Of a DNA stretch of 64,000 nt, positions 17,146 to 25,749 are shown in pieces. Position numbers and translations under genes: made by a program. Each line of letters starts with the position of its first letter. The stretch's first letter is position 1. This stretch comes from an uncultured Lachnospiraceae bacterium. Its GTDB lineage: Bacteria > Bacillota > Clostridia > Lachnospirales > Lachnospiraceae. Location: NCBI GenBank assembly GCA_934351925.1, contig CAKRJT010000004.1:89748-153747 (forward strand). The letters are read 5' to 3'. Under the pieces are notes generated by a model. That model was not told where the DNA came from. It did not search any database and saw only the letters and a list, made by a program, of their open reading frames with translations.

Positions 17146-18345
17146 ATGAGGTTAAGAGTGAAGGAACATGTTGTGAGGAAGAAGGATGATCACGAACTGC
17201 CTAAGAACATAAGACAGGTGGGAGAAGTGGATTTAGATAAAAGAATTTATGTCGAGGACTATGCGTTTTCATTTATCAAGGAGACGAACCTTGACGAGGA
17301 CGAGGAGGGAAAGGTGGGTATTCTCCTTGGAGAGGAGAAGAATATTGACGGCGAGAGCTACACCTTCGTGTACGCCGCCATGGAGATTTCAAATGCATCG
17401 GTGTTCGAGGGAAGGGTGAACTTCACGCAGGAGACGTGGCCGCTTGTCAATTCGAACCGCAGCACATATTTTGACGGTATGGATATCGTAGGCTGGTATC
17501 TTGTGTCCTCCAATATACGACCGGAGAAAAATGCGGCACTTGAACGAACGCATGTGGATGCATTTGGACGTTATAAGGCACTTATGTACATAAATCCGTC
17601 AGAAAAGACAGAGGATATGTATAGCTGCTTTGATGGAGGGCTCGAGTGCCTTGACGGGTATATAGTATATTTTGACAAGAATGAACAGATGCAGAGATAT
17701 ATGGCTGACGTGGACAGCCAGAGAAAGAGAACAAAAGCCGATGAGGCGGCTATGAAGAGGTACAGACAGCTTATGAAGGAAAATAAAAATGAACCAAAGG
17801 CAAAGCAGCAGCTTTCAATTATGTATGCGCTCAGCGCGATACTGGTTATATTCGTGCTCGTTGCGGGAGCGGCAAGATTACAGTCTGAGAAGAACACGGA
17901 CATAAATGCCTCACAGCCTGAAAGCGGTGGGGACTATGTAGATAATGCATCGGCAGTCAACGGTACTCCGTCAGCGGTTCCGGACGAGACACTCAACGTT
18001 GACTACGCAAACGGAAATGTTGATACAACACAGGCTGAGCCGGAGAGCACGTCAGATGAGCCTTCTTCCGATATGCAGACGGATGAGACACAGGGCGAGA
18101 GTCAGTCTGATACAGAGTCTGTAGAGACGACGACGGAGGAGACAACCGAGGAGACGACTGCCGAGCCTGAGACGACGCAGGGACACAGGACTTATGTCGT
18201 GCAGGAGGGTGACACGCTGTACGGAATTATTAAGAAGGAATACGGCAGTGAGGATCAGCAGAAGCTTCAGGAGCTCTTTGATCTCAACGGCATCACGGAC
18301 GGAGGTAACTCAATCGCACCGGGGGATGAGCTGCTCCTTCCTTAA
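17146..18345 (+). CDS. Membrane protein: inactive JAMM/MPN-like domain, transmembrane helix, C-terminal LysM
   Basis: Single-pass protein of 399 aa. Residues ~25-190 follow the JAB/MPN pattern (RIYVEDYAFSFI, a GILLGEE strand, MDIVGWYLVSS, then HVDAFG), but the metal motif GWYHSHP is replaced by GWYLVSS at 116-122, so protease activity is not expected. One transmembrane helix lies at about 224-246. A disordered Thr/Glu/Ser region follows to ~340, and a LysM domain (TYVVQEGDTLYGIIKKEY) closes the protein at ~345-399. The inferred topology is cytoplasmic MPN-like domain and extracellular peptidoglycan-binding LysM. The DUF5711-like gene follows after 25 bases, so the two are probably cotranscribed. 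Confidence 0.75.
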   Translation: MRLRVKEHVVRKKDDHELPKNIRQVGEVDLDKRIYVEDYAFSFIKETNLDEDEEGKVGILLGEEKNIDGESYTFVYAAMEISNASVFEGRVNFTQETWPLVNSNRSTYFDGMDIVGWYLVSSNIRPEKNAALERTHVDAFGRYKALMYINPSEKTEDMYSCFDGGLECLDGYIVYFDKNEQMQRYMADVDSQRKRTKADEAAMKRYRQLMKENKNEPKAKQQLSIMYALSAILVIFVLVAGAARLQSEKNTDINASQPESGGDYVDNASAVNGTPSAVPDETLNVDYANGNVDTTQAEPESTSDEPSSDMQTDETQGESQSDTESVETTTEETTEETTAEPETTQGHRTYVVQEGDTLYGIIKKEYGSEDQQKLQELFDLNGITDGGNSIAPGDELLLP

Positions 18346-18370
18346 ATAGAAGGTGACATGGGAGATTGAT

Positions 18371-19501
18371 ATGTCCAAAAAAACTAAAGTTTTGATTTTT
18401 GTGGCAGTGCTTGTTGTTCTGTTTGTTATAGGAGCCTATTTCGCGAGAGGATTTTTTGGTAAAAATCCGGTGTATACGGGCTGCATGACATTGCAGTCAA
18501 CTGACAGGGCGGACAGCCGCAGCGCCTCTTATGTGCAGTACGGGGACGGTTTTTTGCGCTACAGTAAGGATGGAATAGCATATTATAATGCTGATAATAT
18601 ACCACAGTGGAACGCCTCCTATGAGATTCAGCAGCCGGTGATTGACATAAGAGAGGACTATTGTGCCGTGGCGGGGGTAGGAGACTCATGGATATATGTA
18701 TTTAACAAGTCAGGTGCAGTTATGTCGGTTGATACGGTACTTCCGATTATCTCGGTAAGTGTGGCGGCTAACGGTTGCGTGGCAGCGATACTTGAGGATG
18801 GGAACACGCAGTATATTGATATGTATGATACTACCGGAGAAAAGGCATACCGCATCAAGACTACCATAAACGGAAACGGAGTGCCGATGTCGATAAGCAT
18901 CTCGAATGATGCTGTGAAGCTGATGGTAGCGTATACGGATATCGACAACAATAATATTTCCACGAGCGTAGCTTTTTACAATTTTGGCGAAGTTGGAAAG
19001 AATATGGCTGAGAGGCTTGTGGGAGGTTTTGACCAGTATGATGGCATGCTTGTGCCGCAGGTCAGGTTCATCACGGCCGATACTGCGATTGCCGTAGCCA
19101 CGGGAAAATTGAGCATATACAGCATAAATCAGTATCCTAAGCTGATGACCGATATAGTGTTTGGGAAGGAGCTTCATGGAATGTTCTATTCTCAGAACTA
19201 TATCGGGCTTGTGTTCGAGAACCATGAGTCGGGATATCCGTATGAGGTTATGATATATGATCTAAAAGGTACGCTTGCCGGGGATTTTTCCATAGAAACC
19301 GATTATAAGAAGTACGGTTTCGTGGAGGATAATGTCCTCATGTATGACGATAATGACATGCTGCTGTATGGTTTGGACGGGACACAGAGATTTGGTCACG
19401 TCTTTGATGCTGCGATTGACAGTCTTATACCTGTGAGCGGAGATGATACATATGTGTACATCAATTCAAGGAAGGTTCAGAAGATAAAACTCACGGAATA
19501 A
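18371..19501 (+). CDS. Membrane-anchored DUF5711-like beta-propeller protein
   Basis: Protein of ~376 aa with one N-terminal membrane helix (residues ~5-25), then an extracellular region of repeated short beta-strands with aromatic and glycine turns (for example DSWIYVFNKSG and YPYEVMIYDLKG), as in PQQ-like propellers. The family resembles DUF5711, of unknown function. The start at 18371 has GGGAG six bases upstream; a GTG at 18353 is in frame but lacks one. Placement directly behind the LysM protein suggests a shared cell-envelope role (inference). Confidence 0.75.
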   Translation: MSKKTKVLIFVAVLVVLFVIGAYFARGFFGKNPVYTGCMTLQSTDRADSRSASYVQYGDGFLRYSKDGIAYYNADNIPQWNASYEIQQPVIDIREDYCAVAGVGDSWIYVFNKSGAVMSVDTVLPIISVSVAANGCVAAILEDGNTQYIDMYDTTGEKAYRIKTTINGNGVPMSISISNDAVKLMVAYTDIDNNNISTSVAFYNFGEVGKNMAERLVGGFDQYDGMLVPQVRFITADTAIAVATGKLSIYSINQYPKLMTDIVFGKELHGMFYSQNYIGLVFENHESGYPYEVMIYDLKGTLAGDFSIETDYKKYGFVEDNVLMYDDNDMLLYGLDGTQRFGHVFDAAIDSLIPVSGDDTYVYINSRKVQKIKLTE

Positions 19502-19529
19502 AAAAATAAATATTATTTTGAAAAAAGTA

Positions 19530-19558
19530 TTGACATCAGCAGCATTGTTTGTTATACT
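19530..19558 (+). promoter_or_regulatory. Near-consensus SigA promoter of tRNA-Cys
   Basis: TTGACA (19530-19535), a 17-base spacer, then TATACT (19553-19558), 20 bases before the tRNA. This is typical of stable RNA genes. Confidence 0.9.
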
Positions 19559-19578
19559 GTAAAAGCTGTTGATGACAT

Positions 19579-19649
19579 GGCGACTTAGCCAAGTGGTAAG
19601 GCGTGGGACTGCAACTCCCTGATCGTTGGTTCGAGTCCGACAGTCGCCT
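19579..19649 (+). tRNA. tRNA-Cys (anticodon GCA)
   Basis: The acceptor arms GGCGACT (19579-19585) and AGTCGCC (19642-19648) pair fully. The D stem is GCC/GGC, the anticodon loop is CTGCAAC giving GCA, and the T arm is GTTGG-TTCGAGT-CCGAC. The discriminator is T. CCA is not encoded. Length is 71 bases. A promoter and a terminator frame it as a single-gene unit. Confidence 0.97.
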
Positions 19650-19661
19650 CTATGCAGCGGA

Positions 19662-19692
19662 ATCCTGAAGATTAACTATCTTCAGGATTTTT
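19662..19692 (+). terminator. Intrinsic terminator after tRNA-Cys
   Basis: The perfect 11-base arms ATCCTGAAGAT (19662-19672) and ATCTTCAGGAT (19678-19688) are followed by four T. Confidence 0.93.
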
Positions 19693-19758
19693 AAGTTGAA
19701 AGATAACTATTTAACGTTCCTGAAGTGAGGGACTGATATTTCATCTAAGCCGCGGGGG

Positions 19759-19953
19759 ATGGATATGGAATTCAATTTGGGCGATATTATTACAATGAAG
19801 AAACCTCATCCGTGCGGAAGCAGGGATTGGGAGGTTCTTCGTGTAGGAGCTGACTTCAGGCTGAAATGTGCAGGCTGTGGACATCAGGTGATGCTGCCGC
19901 GCAGACAGGTTGAGAAAAATTTCAGAGGCTTTGTGAAAAAAACACTTGCATAA
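19759..19953 (+). CDS. DUF951 family zinc-binding protein
   Basis: Protein of ~64 aa matching the DUF951 pattern: GDIITMKKPHPCGS, then WEVLRVGADFRLKCAGCGH with a CxxC. Three cysteines plus a histidine could hold a zinc ion. In Firmicutes it is often found near rpsF and ssb, as here. Function is unknown, with nucleic-acid or ribosome association suspected. The start is ATG 19759 or 19765. Confidence 0.9.
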   Translation: MDMEFNLGDIITMKKPHPCGSRDWEVLRVGADFRLKCAGCGHQVMLPRRQVEKNFRGFVKKTLA

Positions 19954-19974
19954 TCCGAATGTATATGGTAACAT
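19946..19974 (+). promoter_or_regulatory. Promoter of the rpsF-ssb-rpsR operon
   Basis: TTGCAT (19946-19951), a 17-base spacer, then TAACAT (19969-19974). The -35 overlaps the end of the DUF951 gene. The ~75-base leader contains a weak hairpin (CTGTA 20008-20012 with TACAG 20020-20024) just before the ribosome site. It might be the S6:S18 autoregulatory site, but I see no clear consensus. Confidence 0.6.
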
Positions 19975-20055
19975 CTACATTTGTGATATATTATTTATTT
20001 CCTTGCTCTGTACATGGGTTACAGGGCCAGAGACCATAAGGAGGTACAAGAAAGC

Positions 20056-20343
20056 ATGAACAAGTACGAATTAACAGTTGTTATCAGTGCTAAGTTAGAG
20101 GACGAGGCAAGACTTGCTACACTTGAGAAAGTGAAGGACATGATCGCTCGTTTCGGCGGTACTGTAACTAACGTAAACGATTGGGGAAAGAAGAAGCTTG
20201 CTTATGACATTCAGAAGATGAGCGAAGCATTCTATACTTTCGTTGAGTTTGATGCACCTGCTGCTGCACCTGCAGAGCTTGAGGCACAGCTTCGTATCAT
20301 GGACGGTGTCGTAAGATATCTTTGCGTTTCCGTAGAGGCATAG
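20056..20343 (+). CDS. rpsF: 30S ribosomal protein S6
   Basis: Small-subunit protein that pairs with S18 on the 16S rRNA platform. The 95-aa sequence has the S6 pattern: MNKYELTVVISAKLEDE, then RFGGTVTNVNDWGKKKLAYDI and the C-terminal IMDGVVRYLCVSVE. The start at 20056 has AAGGAGGT upstream. The next gene is ssb after 34 bases and then rpsR, the conserved bacterial order. Confidence 0.98.
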   Translation: MNKYELTVVISAKLEDEARLATLEKVKDMIARFGGTVTNVNDWGKKKLAYDIQKMSEAFYTFVEFDAPAAAPAELEAQLRIMDGVVRYLCVSVEA

Positions 20344-20377
20344 TCTTGTGACATATCATCCGAAAGGAGAATAGTCT

Positions 20378-20830
20378 ATGAATAAGGTTATTTTGATGGG
20401 TAGATTGACAAGGGATCCGGATGTGCGTGTGAGCACAGGAGAGAGACAGATGTCAATAGCAAGATATACACTGGCAGTTGACCGCAGAGGAAGAAGAAGC
20501 GATAATGGCGAGCAGACAGCGGATTTCATATCCTGTGTCGCATTCGACAGGAACGCAGAGTTTGCGGAGAAGTACCTTCACCAGGGTACGAAGGTTGTTG
20601 TTACCGGAAGAATTCAGACCGGAAGCTACACCAATAAGGACGGTCAGAAGGTATATACAACAGATGTTGTTGTAGAGGAACAGGAGTTTGCAGAGAGTAA
20701 GGCTGCAAGCGCTAACAATAATGGAGGCTTTGCACCGAGCGACAGACCAATGCCTGCCGCGGCAGCACCGGCTGATGGTTTTATGAACCTTCCGATGGGT
20801 GTTGAGGACGAAGGTCTTCCTTTCAATTAA
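20378..20830 (+). CDS. ssb: Single-stranded DNA-binding protein
   Basis: OB-fold protein that coats single-stranded DNA in replication and repair. Residues 1-105 form the OB domain (MNKVILMGRLTRDPDVR, then FISCVAFDRNAEF and KVVVTGRIQTGSYTNKDG). A flexible Ala/Pro/Asn linker follows, ending in EDEGLPFN, the acidic tip that recruits partner proteins. At 150 aa it is of normal length. Its position between rpsF and rpsR is canonical. Confidence 0.98.
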   Translation: MNKVILMGRLTRDPDVRVSTGERQMSIARYTLAVDRRGRRSDNGEQTADFISCVAFDRNAEFAEKYLHQGTKVVVTGRIQTGSYTNKDGQKVYTTDVVVEEQEFAESKAASANNNGGFAPSDRPMPAAAAPADGFMNLPMGVEDEGLPFN

Positions 20831-20852
20831 ATTTTATAAGGAGGTCAAAACA

Positions 20853-21119
20853 ATGCCAAATACCAGAGAAAATAAGTCTTCCGATGCTCCAATGAAGAAG
20901 AAGCTTGGACGCAGAAGAAAGAAAGTTTGCGTATTCTGCGGAGACAAGAACGGCGTTATTGATTATAAGGATGTTAATAAGTTAAAGAGATATGTATCTG
21001 AGAGAGGTAAGATCCTTCCTAGAAGAATTACCGGAAACTGCGCTAAGCATCAGAGAGCTCTTACAGTTGCTGTTAAGAGAGCACGTCATATCGCTTTAAT
21101 GCCATACACACTTGACTAA
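20853..21119 (+). CDS. rpsR: 30S ribosomal protein S18
   Basis: Partner of S6 in the 30S platform. The 88-aa sequence contains KKVCVFCGDKNGVIDYKD, including a CxxC found in zinc-type S18, and RITGNCAKHQRALTVAVKRARHI. The start at 20853 has AAGGAGGT upstream. A terminator follows, ending the operon. Confidence 0.98.
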   Translation: MPNTRENKSSDAPMKKKLGRRRKKVCVFCGDKNGVIDYKDVNKLKRYVSERGKILPRRITGNCAKHQRALTVAVKRARHIALMPYTLD

Positions 21120-21157
21120 TTTGGTTAAGCGTTAAGCGGACATATATTGAGATTTAA

Positions 21158-21197
21158 GGGCACACCATGGAATAGTTGTTCCGGGGTGTGCCTTTTT
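21158..21197 (+). terminator. Terminator of the rpsF-ssb-rpsR operon
   Basis: GGCACACC (21159-21166) pairs with GGTGTGCC (21185-21192), with further pairing inside. Five T follow. Confidence 0.9.
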
Positions 21198-21310
21198 ACG
21201 TCAGGTAATGTGTTTCACATATGATGTGTTTGTGAAATATTTTTCGGGATATGTAAAGAGACAGGCAATTATCTGCCTGTCTCGAAATTGAGAGGTTGTG
21301 ATTATTGTGG

Positions 21311-22042
21311 TTAGCTGGCAAACGGGTTGTAGGTGCCGTCTAAGAGGCAGCAGGCTTCACTGTTCATAACAGCTTTGATAAAGTCGCGGCTGTCACTTAG
21401 CCTGCGGTCGAACACCATTCCGCCGTAGACCATCTCTGTTGAATGTTGGTCGGAGCCCGCTGTGAGGGCAAAATTGTGTTCCTTCGCGTAGGCGATGGCA
21501 CGGTCGTTGAATTCAGGATGCTCCATGCATCGGTTCTTTGCGAGAGTTCCGCTGTGGGTTGCATTAACGCCCTCAACTCCGTCAACATACTCCGGGAACA
21601 GTCTTATTTCCGGGATATATGGTGCTTCCCTGAAGGGATGAGCGTGTATGACCATGCCGCCTGCCTCGTGAACCAGTGCGTACTGTGTCGGCACATCAGC
21701 ATCCTTTATCTCGGGGTGGGAGAGAAGCCATTCCTTGTCAAGTCCGTGTACGAGAAACTCGGTGCCGTGATAGCCTGATTCCCAGCCGAAAAATACCTGA
21801 AGTCCAATACGCTTCCCCTCCTCAAGGGCATTCTCGTAGCCTTTGCAGAAGCCATTCACCCAGTCTGTCCATGGCAGGGAACGGTCAACGGCTGTGTTGC
21901 CATAGAAAAAGTGATCAGTGATGATTATGCCGGTGTATCCGGCTTTCTTGTAGGCATGCACGATGTCTGCCGCCTTTGCACGCCCGCAGGCACTTCCCTC
22001 ACTAGTGTGAAGGTGGGTCTCGTATATGAATTTATTGTCCAT
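21311..22042 (-). CDS. PHP-domain phosphoesterase
   Basis: Cytoplasmic metal-dependent phosphoesterase of the PHP fold. Metal-ligand motifs are visible: ETHLHTSEGSACG at the N-terminus, IIITDHFF, MVIHAHPFR, and LTAGSDQHS near the C-terminus. At 243 aa it is about the size of single-domain members such as YciV-like or histidinol-phosphatase-like proteins. The ribosome site is CGGAG. It is monocistronic. The substrate is unknown. Confidence 0.88.
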   Translation of the reverse strand: MDNKFIYETHLHTSEGSACGRAKAADIVHAYKKAGYTGIIITDHFFYGNTAVDRSLPWTDWVNGFCKGYENALEEGKRIGLQVFFGWESGYHGTEFLVHGLDKEWLLSHPEIKDADVPTQYALVHEAGGMVIHAHPFREAPYIPEIRLFPEYVDGVEGVNATHSGTLAKNRCMEHPEFNDRAIAYAKEHNFALTAGSDQHSTEMVYGGMVFDRRLSDSRDFIKAVMNSEACCLLDGTYNPFAS

Positions 22043-22375
22043 TCTGTTTATCTCCGTTTCAGTGCTGTTTTAATTTTGTCTTTTTCATTCGCCTGTCTGT
22101 TAAATCTTTTCTATAATATCAAAAAATATTCCCTTTTTCCATATGCAAAATACTGAAATTTAACCTGCTAATGTAATTTATGAGCATCATAGTATATTAT
22201 AAATGCCAAAAAGATGCCGGGCTTTACAGTGTTTATAAGGTTCGGATTTATTTAGAGGTTCATAATTGCTTTTAATTTCATAAATAGTCTCAACGTCTGG
22301 TATCAATTTTTCGCGTAAATCATATTATTTTCGATAAAAATGGCAGTAATTCACGGGAAAGAAGCTAAAGAAAGG

Positions 22376-22404
22376 TTGCTTTTTATCATGCGATAGATTA
22401 AGAT
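22376..22404 (+). promoter_or_regulatory. Promoter candidate for the nucleotidyltransferase gene
   Basis: TTGCTT (22376-22381), a 17-base spacer, then TAAGAT (22399-22404). It lies 45 bases before the ATG at 22449. The rest of the gap 22043-22375 is AT-rich and shows no gene or clear structure. Confidence 0.5.
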
Positions 22405-22448
22405 AGATGCAGTGCTAAATGCGTGAATATACTTTTCGGAGGGATGTA

Positions 22449-23345
22449 ATGAATACTACATTAGTTATTATGGCAGCAGGAATGGGAAGCCGCTACGGAG
22501 GAATTAAGCAGATAGAGCCGGTTGGACCGAGTGGGGAGATTATTCTTGACTATTCAATATATGACGCTGTTGAGGCAGGTTTTGACAAGGTTGTATTTAT
22601 AATAAGGAAGGATATCGAGGCCGCATTCCGCGAGGCTATCGGTGACAGGATTGAGAAGCGCGTGAAGGTGGAGTATGTGTTCCAGAACATGGATGACCTT
22701 CCGGCAGGCTTTTCGGTGCCTGAGGGAAGAACGAAGCCTTGGGGAACAGGTCAGGCGATACTCGCATGCAAGGATGTTGTGAAGGAACCGTTTGCGGTTA
22801 TCAACGCCGATGACTATTACGGCAAGGAAGGGCTCAGAAAGATACATGAGTATCTGTGCAGCCCGGCAGCCACCGACAGGAAGTTTAATTTCTGCATGGC
22901 AGGCTTTGAGGTCGGAAATACACTCAGCGAGAATGGAACCGTCACAAGGGGAATTTGTCAGGTGGAGAACGGTGTTCTCACGAAGATTGTTGAGACTAAG
23001 GAAATCGGGAAGGGTGACAACTGTGCGACAACACCGGATGGCAGCGTGCCTCTTAATCAGCCGGTTTCTATGAATATGTGGGGACTCACACCTGATATTT
23101 TTCCTGAGCTGGAGAGGAGGTTTGTGACCTTCCTCGGCTCGATAGAGGGAAATGAGCTCAAGGCGGAGTATCTAATACCGACAATTATAGGTGATATGGT
23201 TGCTGAGAAGCTTGCGGAGGTACATGTGCTTCCTACAAGTGATAAGTGGTTCGGTGTAACCTACAAGGAAGATAAGGCGCTTGTTGTGAGCTCATTTGCA
23301 GAGCTTGTGGAGCAGGGCGTATATAAGAAGAAGCTTTGGGACTAA
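22449..23345 (+). CDS. Sugar-nucleotidyltransferase-like protein
   Basis: Cytoplasmic enzyme of the nucleotidyl transferase family. The N-terminal signature reads MAAGMGSRYGGIKQ, a variant of the GxGxRx9K loop, followed by GEIILDYSIYDA. The acidic INADDYYG marks the metal site. Members activate sugar phosphates with NTP, but this subfamily lacks a clear substrate. The start at 22449 has CGGAGGG upstream; an in-frame ATG at 22419 does not. At 298 aa it is of normal length. The methionine aminopeptidase gene follows after 26 bases. Confidence 0.85.
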   Translation: MNTTLVIMAAGMGSRYGGIKQIEPVGPSGEIILDYSIYDAVEAGFDKVVFIIRKDIEAAFREAIGDRIEKRVKVEYVFQNMDDLPAGFSVPEGRTKPWGTGQAILACKDVVKEPFAVINADDYYGKEGLRKIHEYLCSPAATDRKFNFCMAGFEVGNTLSENGTVTRGICQVENGVLTKIVETKEIGKGDNCATTPDGSVPLNQPVSMNMWGLTPDIFPELERRFVTFLGSIEGNELKAEYLIPTIIGDMVAEKLAEVHVLPTSDKWFGVTYKEDKALVVSSFAELVEQGVYKKKLWD

Positions 23346-23371
23346 GGGGTCTTTAGGAGGAACAGATAGGA

Positions 23372-24244
23372 ATGATTAGACCGGGACGAAATGATTTGTG
23401 CTGGTGCGGCAGCGGGCTCAAGTACAAGAGATGCCACAGTAATTTTGATGATAAGCTGGAGAGCATGAGGCTTATGCATGCCGTTGTGCCGTCGCATAAG
23501 CTTATAAAGACACCTGAGCAGGTGGCCAAGATAAAGGAGAGCGCGAAGATTAACATAGCGGTTCTCGACTATGTTGCACAGCATATCAAGGCAGGCATCA
23601 CAACAGAGGAGATTGACCGGTGGGTGTACGATGTCACCACCAAGATGGGTGGAATACCGGCGCCGCTCAATTATGAGGGCTTCCCTAAGAGCGTGTGCAC
23701 CTCGATAAACAATCAGGTGTGTCATGGAATACCGTCCCCTGACGTTATGCTCAGGGAGGGTGACATAATAAATGTGGACTGCTCAACGATACTTGACGGA
23801 TACTTTTCCGACTCCTCGAGAATGTTCTGCATAGGCGAGGTGTCACCGGAGAAGAAGCGTCTTGTCGATGTTGCCAGGGAGAGTCTCAATGTAGGGCTTT
23901 CCAAGGTGAAGCCTTGGGGATTCTTAGGCGATGTAGGCCAGGCAGTTAATGACTTTGCCAAGGAGAACGGCTACTCGGTTGTCCGTGAGATTGGCGGTCA
24001 CGGAGTTGGACTTGAGTTCCACGAGGATCCGTTTGTAAGCTATGTTTCCAAGGCAGGGACTGAGATGGTCATGGCTCCGGGACTCATGTTTACCATTGAA
24101 CCTATGATTAACATGGGCAAGCAGGAAATCTACATCGATGAGGACAATGACTGGACTGCCTACACTCAGGACAGGTCGCCTTCGGCTCAGTGGGAGATAC
24201 AGGTGCTCGTAACGGATGACGGCTATGAGATAATCTCATACTAA
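23372..24244 (+). CDS. map: Type I methionine aminopeptidase with N-terminal SEC-C zinc motif
   Basis: Removes the initiator methionine from nascent proteins. Residues 1-30 carry a SEC-C type motif (RNDLCWCGSGLKYKRCH), which probably aids ribosome docking. The catalytic domain shows the metal ligands in NVDCSTILDGYFSDSSR, GGHGVGLEFHE, FTIEPM and QWEIQVLV. At 290 aa it matches the clostridial SEC-C form. AGGAGG precedes the ATG at 23372. Confidence 0.95.
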   Translation: MIRPGRNDLCWCGSGLKYKRCHSNFDDKLESMRLMHAVVPSHKLIKTPEQVAKIKESAKINIAVLDYVAQHIKAGITTEEIDRWVYDVTTKMGGIPAPLNYEGFPKSVCTSINNQVCHGIPSPDVMLREGDIINVDCSTILDGYFSDSSRMFCIGEVSPEKKRLVDVARESLNVGLSKVKPWGFLGDVGQAVNDFAKENGYSVVREIGGHGVGLEFHEDPFVSYVSKAGTEMVMAPGLMFTIEPMINMGKQEIYIDEDNDWTAYTQDRSPSAQWEIQVLVTDDGYEIISY

Positions 24245-24275
24245 GGGCATGCATGGGAGATAACCGGTTATTGGA

Positions 24276-24320
24276 GGCAGTATTGCAAGCAAGCTTGCAG
24301 TATGCAGGTGGATTAATATG
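24276..24320 (+). repeat. Short hairpin repeat (family B) ending at the exonuclease start codon
   Basis: A hairpin TATTGCAAGC-AA-GCTTGCAGTA (24281-24302) is followed by TGCAGGTGGATTAATATG, which supplies the ribosome site and ATG. A related copy with a covarying stem lies at 37547-37596. Confidence 0.6.
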
Positions 24321-25049
24321 ATAAAAAAAGCAATGGATTATGTTGCGCTTGACCTTGAGACGACGGGGCTTAGTCCGCGCGATGACAGAATAATAGAAAT
24401 CGGTGCAGTAAAATATCTGGGTGGTGAGAAAGTTGAGCGCTTTGCAGCCTTCGTAAATCCGGGAATACATATTCCGACGCGCATCACGGAGATTACGGGG
24501 ATAGACGACAATATGGTGCTCGCTGCCCCTGCCGTGGAGGAAGTGCTGGGGGAACTGTTGGATTTTATCGGAGAGCTGCCGGTTCTGGGACATAATGTAG
24601 CGTTTGACTACGGCTTCATATGTCAGAAAGCTCTGGATATGAAGATAAAATATCATGCGATAGGTATAGACACACATAAGATATCAAGAAAGCTGCTTTC
24701 AGGTCTTGAGAGCAGAAGCCTTGAGAGTCTGTGCGGCTTCTATGGCATCGTCGAGGAGCCGAGACACAGGGCGTTTTCGGATGCGGCTGCGGCTGCAAGG
24801 CTGTACGACTGCCTTTATGAGGAGGCACAGAGCCGTGAGGGGGAGGACTTTGGAGAAATCTTTCTACCAGAGGAAATGGCGTACACAGCAAAGAAGGATA
24901 CGCCGATTACACCTAAACAGATTAATTTTTTGAGAAGCCTTATGAGGCAGCACGATGTCGTACTTGACAGGGAATTAGAGAGCCTGACAAAGAGCCAGGC
25001 TTCAAGGGAGATTGACAGGATACTGTCAACCTATGGAAGAACCTTCTGA
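24318..25049 (+). CDS. DEDDh 3'-5' exonuclease, DNA polymerase III epsilon-like
   Basis: Exonuclease domain at residues ~5-170 with the DEDDh motifs: ALDLETTG (Asp/Glu), LGHNVAFDYGF (Asp) and HRAFSDA (His and Asp). The C-terminal ~60 residues (TPKQINFLRSLM) look like a small helical extension found in clostridial epsilon-like proteins. At 243 aa it is a stand-alone enzyme, not fused to a polymerase. The last 19 bases overlap the convergent gene at 25031. The role in proofreading or repair is inferred. Confidence 0.9.
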   Translation: MIKKAMDYVALDLETTGLSPRDDRIIEIGAVKYLGGEKVERFAAFVNPGIHIPTRITEITGIDDNMVLAAPAVEEVLGELLDFIGELPVLGHNVAFDYGFICQKALDMKIKYHAIGIDTHKISRKLLSGLESRSLESLCGFYGIVEEPRHRAFSDAAAAARLYDCLYEEAQSREGEDFGEIFLPEEMAYTAKKDTPITPKQINFLRSLMRQHDVVLDRELESLTKSQASREIDRILSTYGRTF

Positions 25050-25672
25050 TATTTTTCGTTCAGCTTGTTTACGATGGTATTTTTTATCGGTGAGTTGAGC
25101 GCCTTGGCGCGTGCGATAAGCTTCTCTATATCGCTGTATCTTCCGGCGAGTGCATACTCGTCTGCAAGGATATAGAAGTTGCGGCTTATATCGGAGCCGG
25201 AAGCTATGCCGAATTCGAGAAAGGCAATAGCCTCGCTGTGGAAGCCCTCCTCCGACATATGACTGCCGAGATTGGCTATTATGCGGTACATCGCAGTACA
25301 GGCATCGTCGTATTCCGAGAGCTGAGGAAGATTGGCAACGCCGTACATGAGCTTTAAGTCGGTGTTGGAAAGACCTGACAGGTTGAGAAGCTTGGAGCCC
25401 TTGAGAGCTAACAGCTCCTTCTGGCAGGCGGCAATCTCACCGTGAGCATTGTCGATGAAGGGAAGCGTGTCGTATGGGATTTCAATGTACGGCAGCCGGG
25501 ATATATCCTGTCTGCGTATGGTGTTGGCTTTGTCCTCGCGCTGCCAGAATTCTGCTTCGCGTCTGTCAGCCTCGCGTGAATGTTTTTTGCGCTCATACAA
25601 CAGCAGGAAGCCCATAACTATGGTGCAGAATATTAAGGAAACCGGCAGAGTGTGTATAAGATTGTCAATCAT
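25031..25672 (-). CDS. Hypothetical membrane-anchored protein with TPR-like C-terminus
   Basis: Protein of ~213 aa. An N-terminal hydrophobic helix (TLPVSLIFCTIVMGFLLLY) is followed by a charged coiled-coil-like stretch (KKHSREADRREAEF) and a helical region with TPR-like periodicity near the C-terminus (AIAFLEFGIASGSD, FYILADEYALAGRY). The ATG at 25672 has GGAGG seven bases upstream, better than the ATG at 25678. Not assigned to a named family. Its 3' end overlaps the exonuclease gene. Confidence 0.7.
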   Translation of the reverse strand: MIDNLIHTLPVSLIFCTIVMGFLLLYERKKHSREADRREAEFWQREDKANTIRRQDISRLPYIEIPYDTLPFIDNAHGEIAACQKELLALKGSKLLNLSGLSNTDLKLMYGVANLPQLSEYDDACTAMYRIIANLGSHMSEEGFHSEAIAFLEFGIASGSDISRNFYILADEYALAGRYSDIEKLIARAKALNSPIKNTIVNKLNEKYQKVLP

Positions 25673-25749
25673 GGTCATGCCTCCGGTGATGTTTTTGATT
25701 ATATTATATAGGTGCCGCTTCGGGCGGCGGAATGGAGATTATTTAAAAT

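Noticed and set aside
18710..19225. 171-residue minus-strand frame inside the DUF5711-like gene
   Set aside because: Antisense to a convincing gene, with no ribosome site or known motif.
20000..20035. S6:S18-type autoregulatory leader before rpsF
   Set aside because: A small hairpin exists, but I could not identify the expected conserved bases, so only the promoter is reported with confidence.
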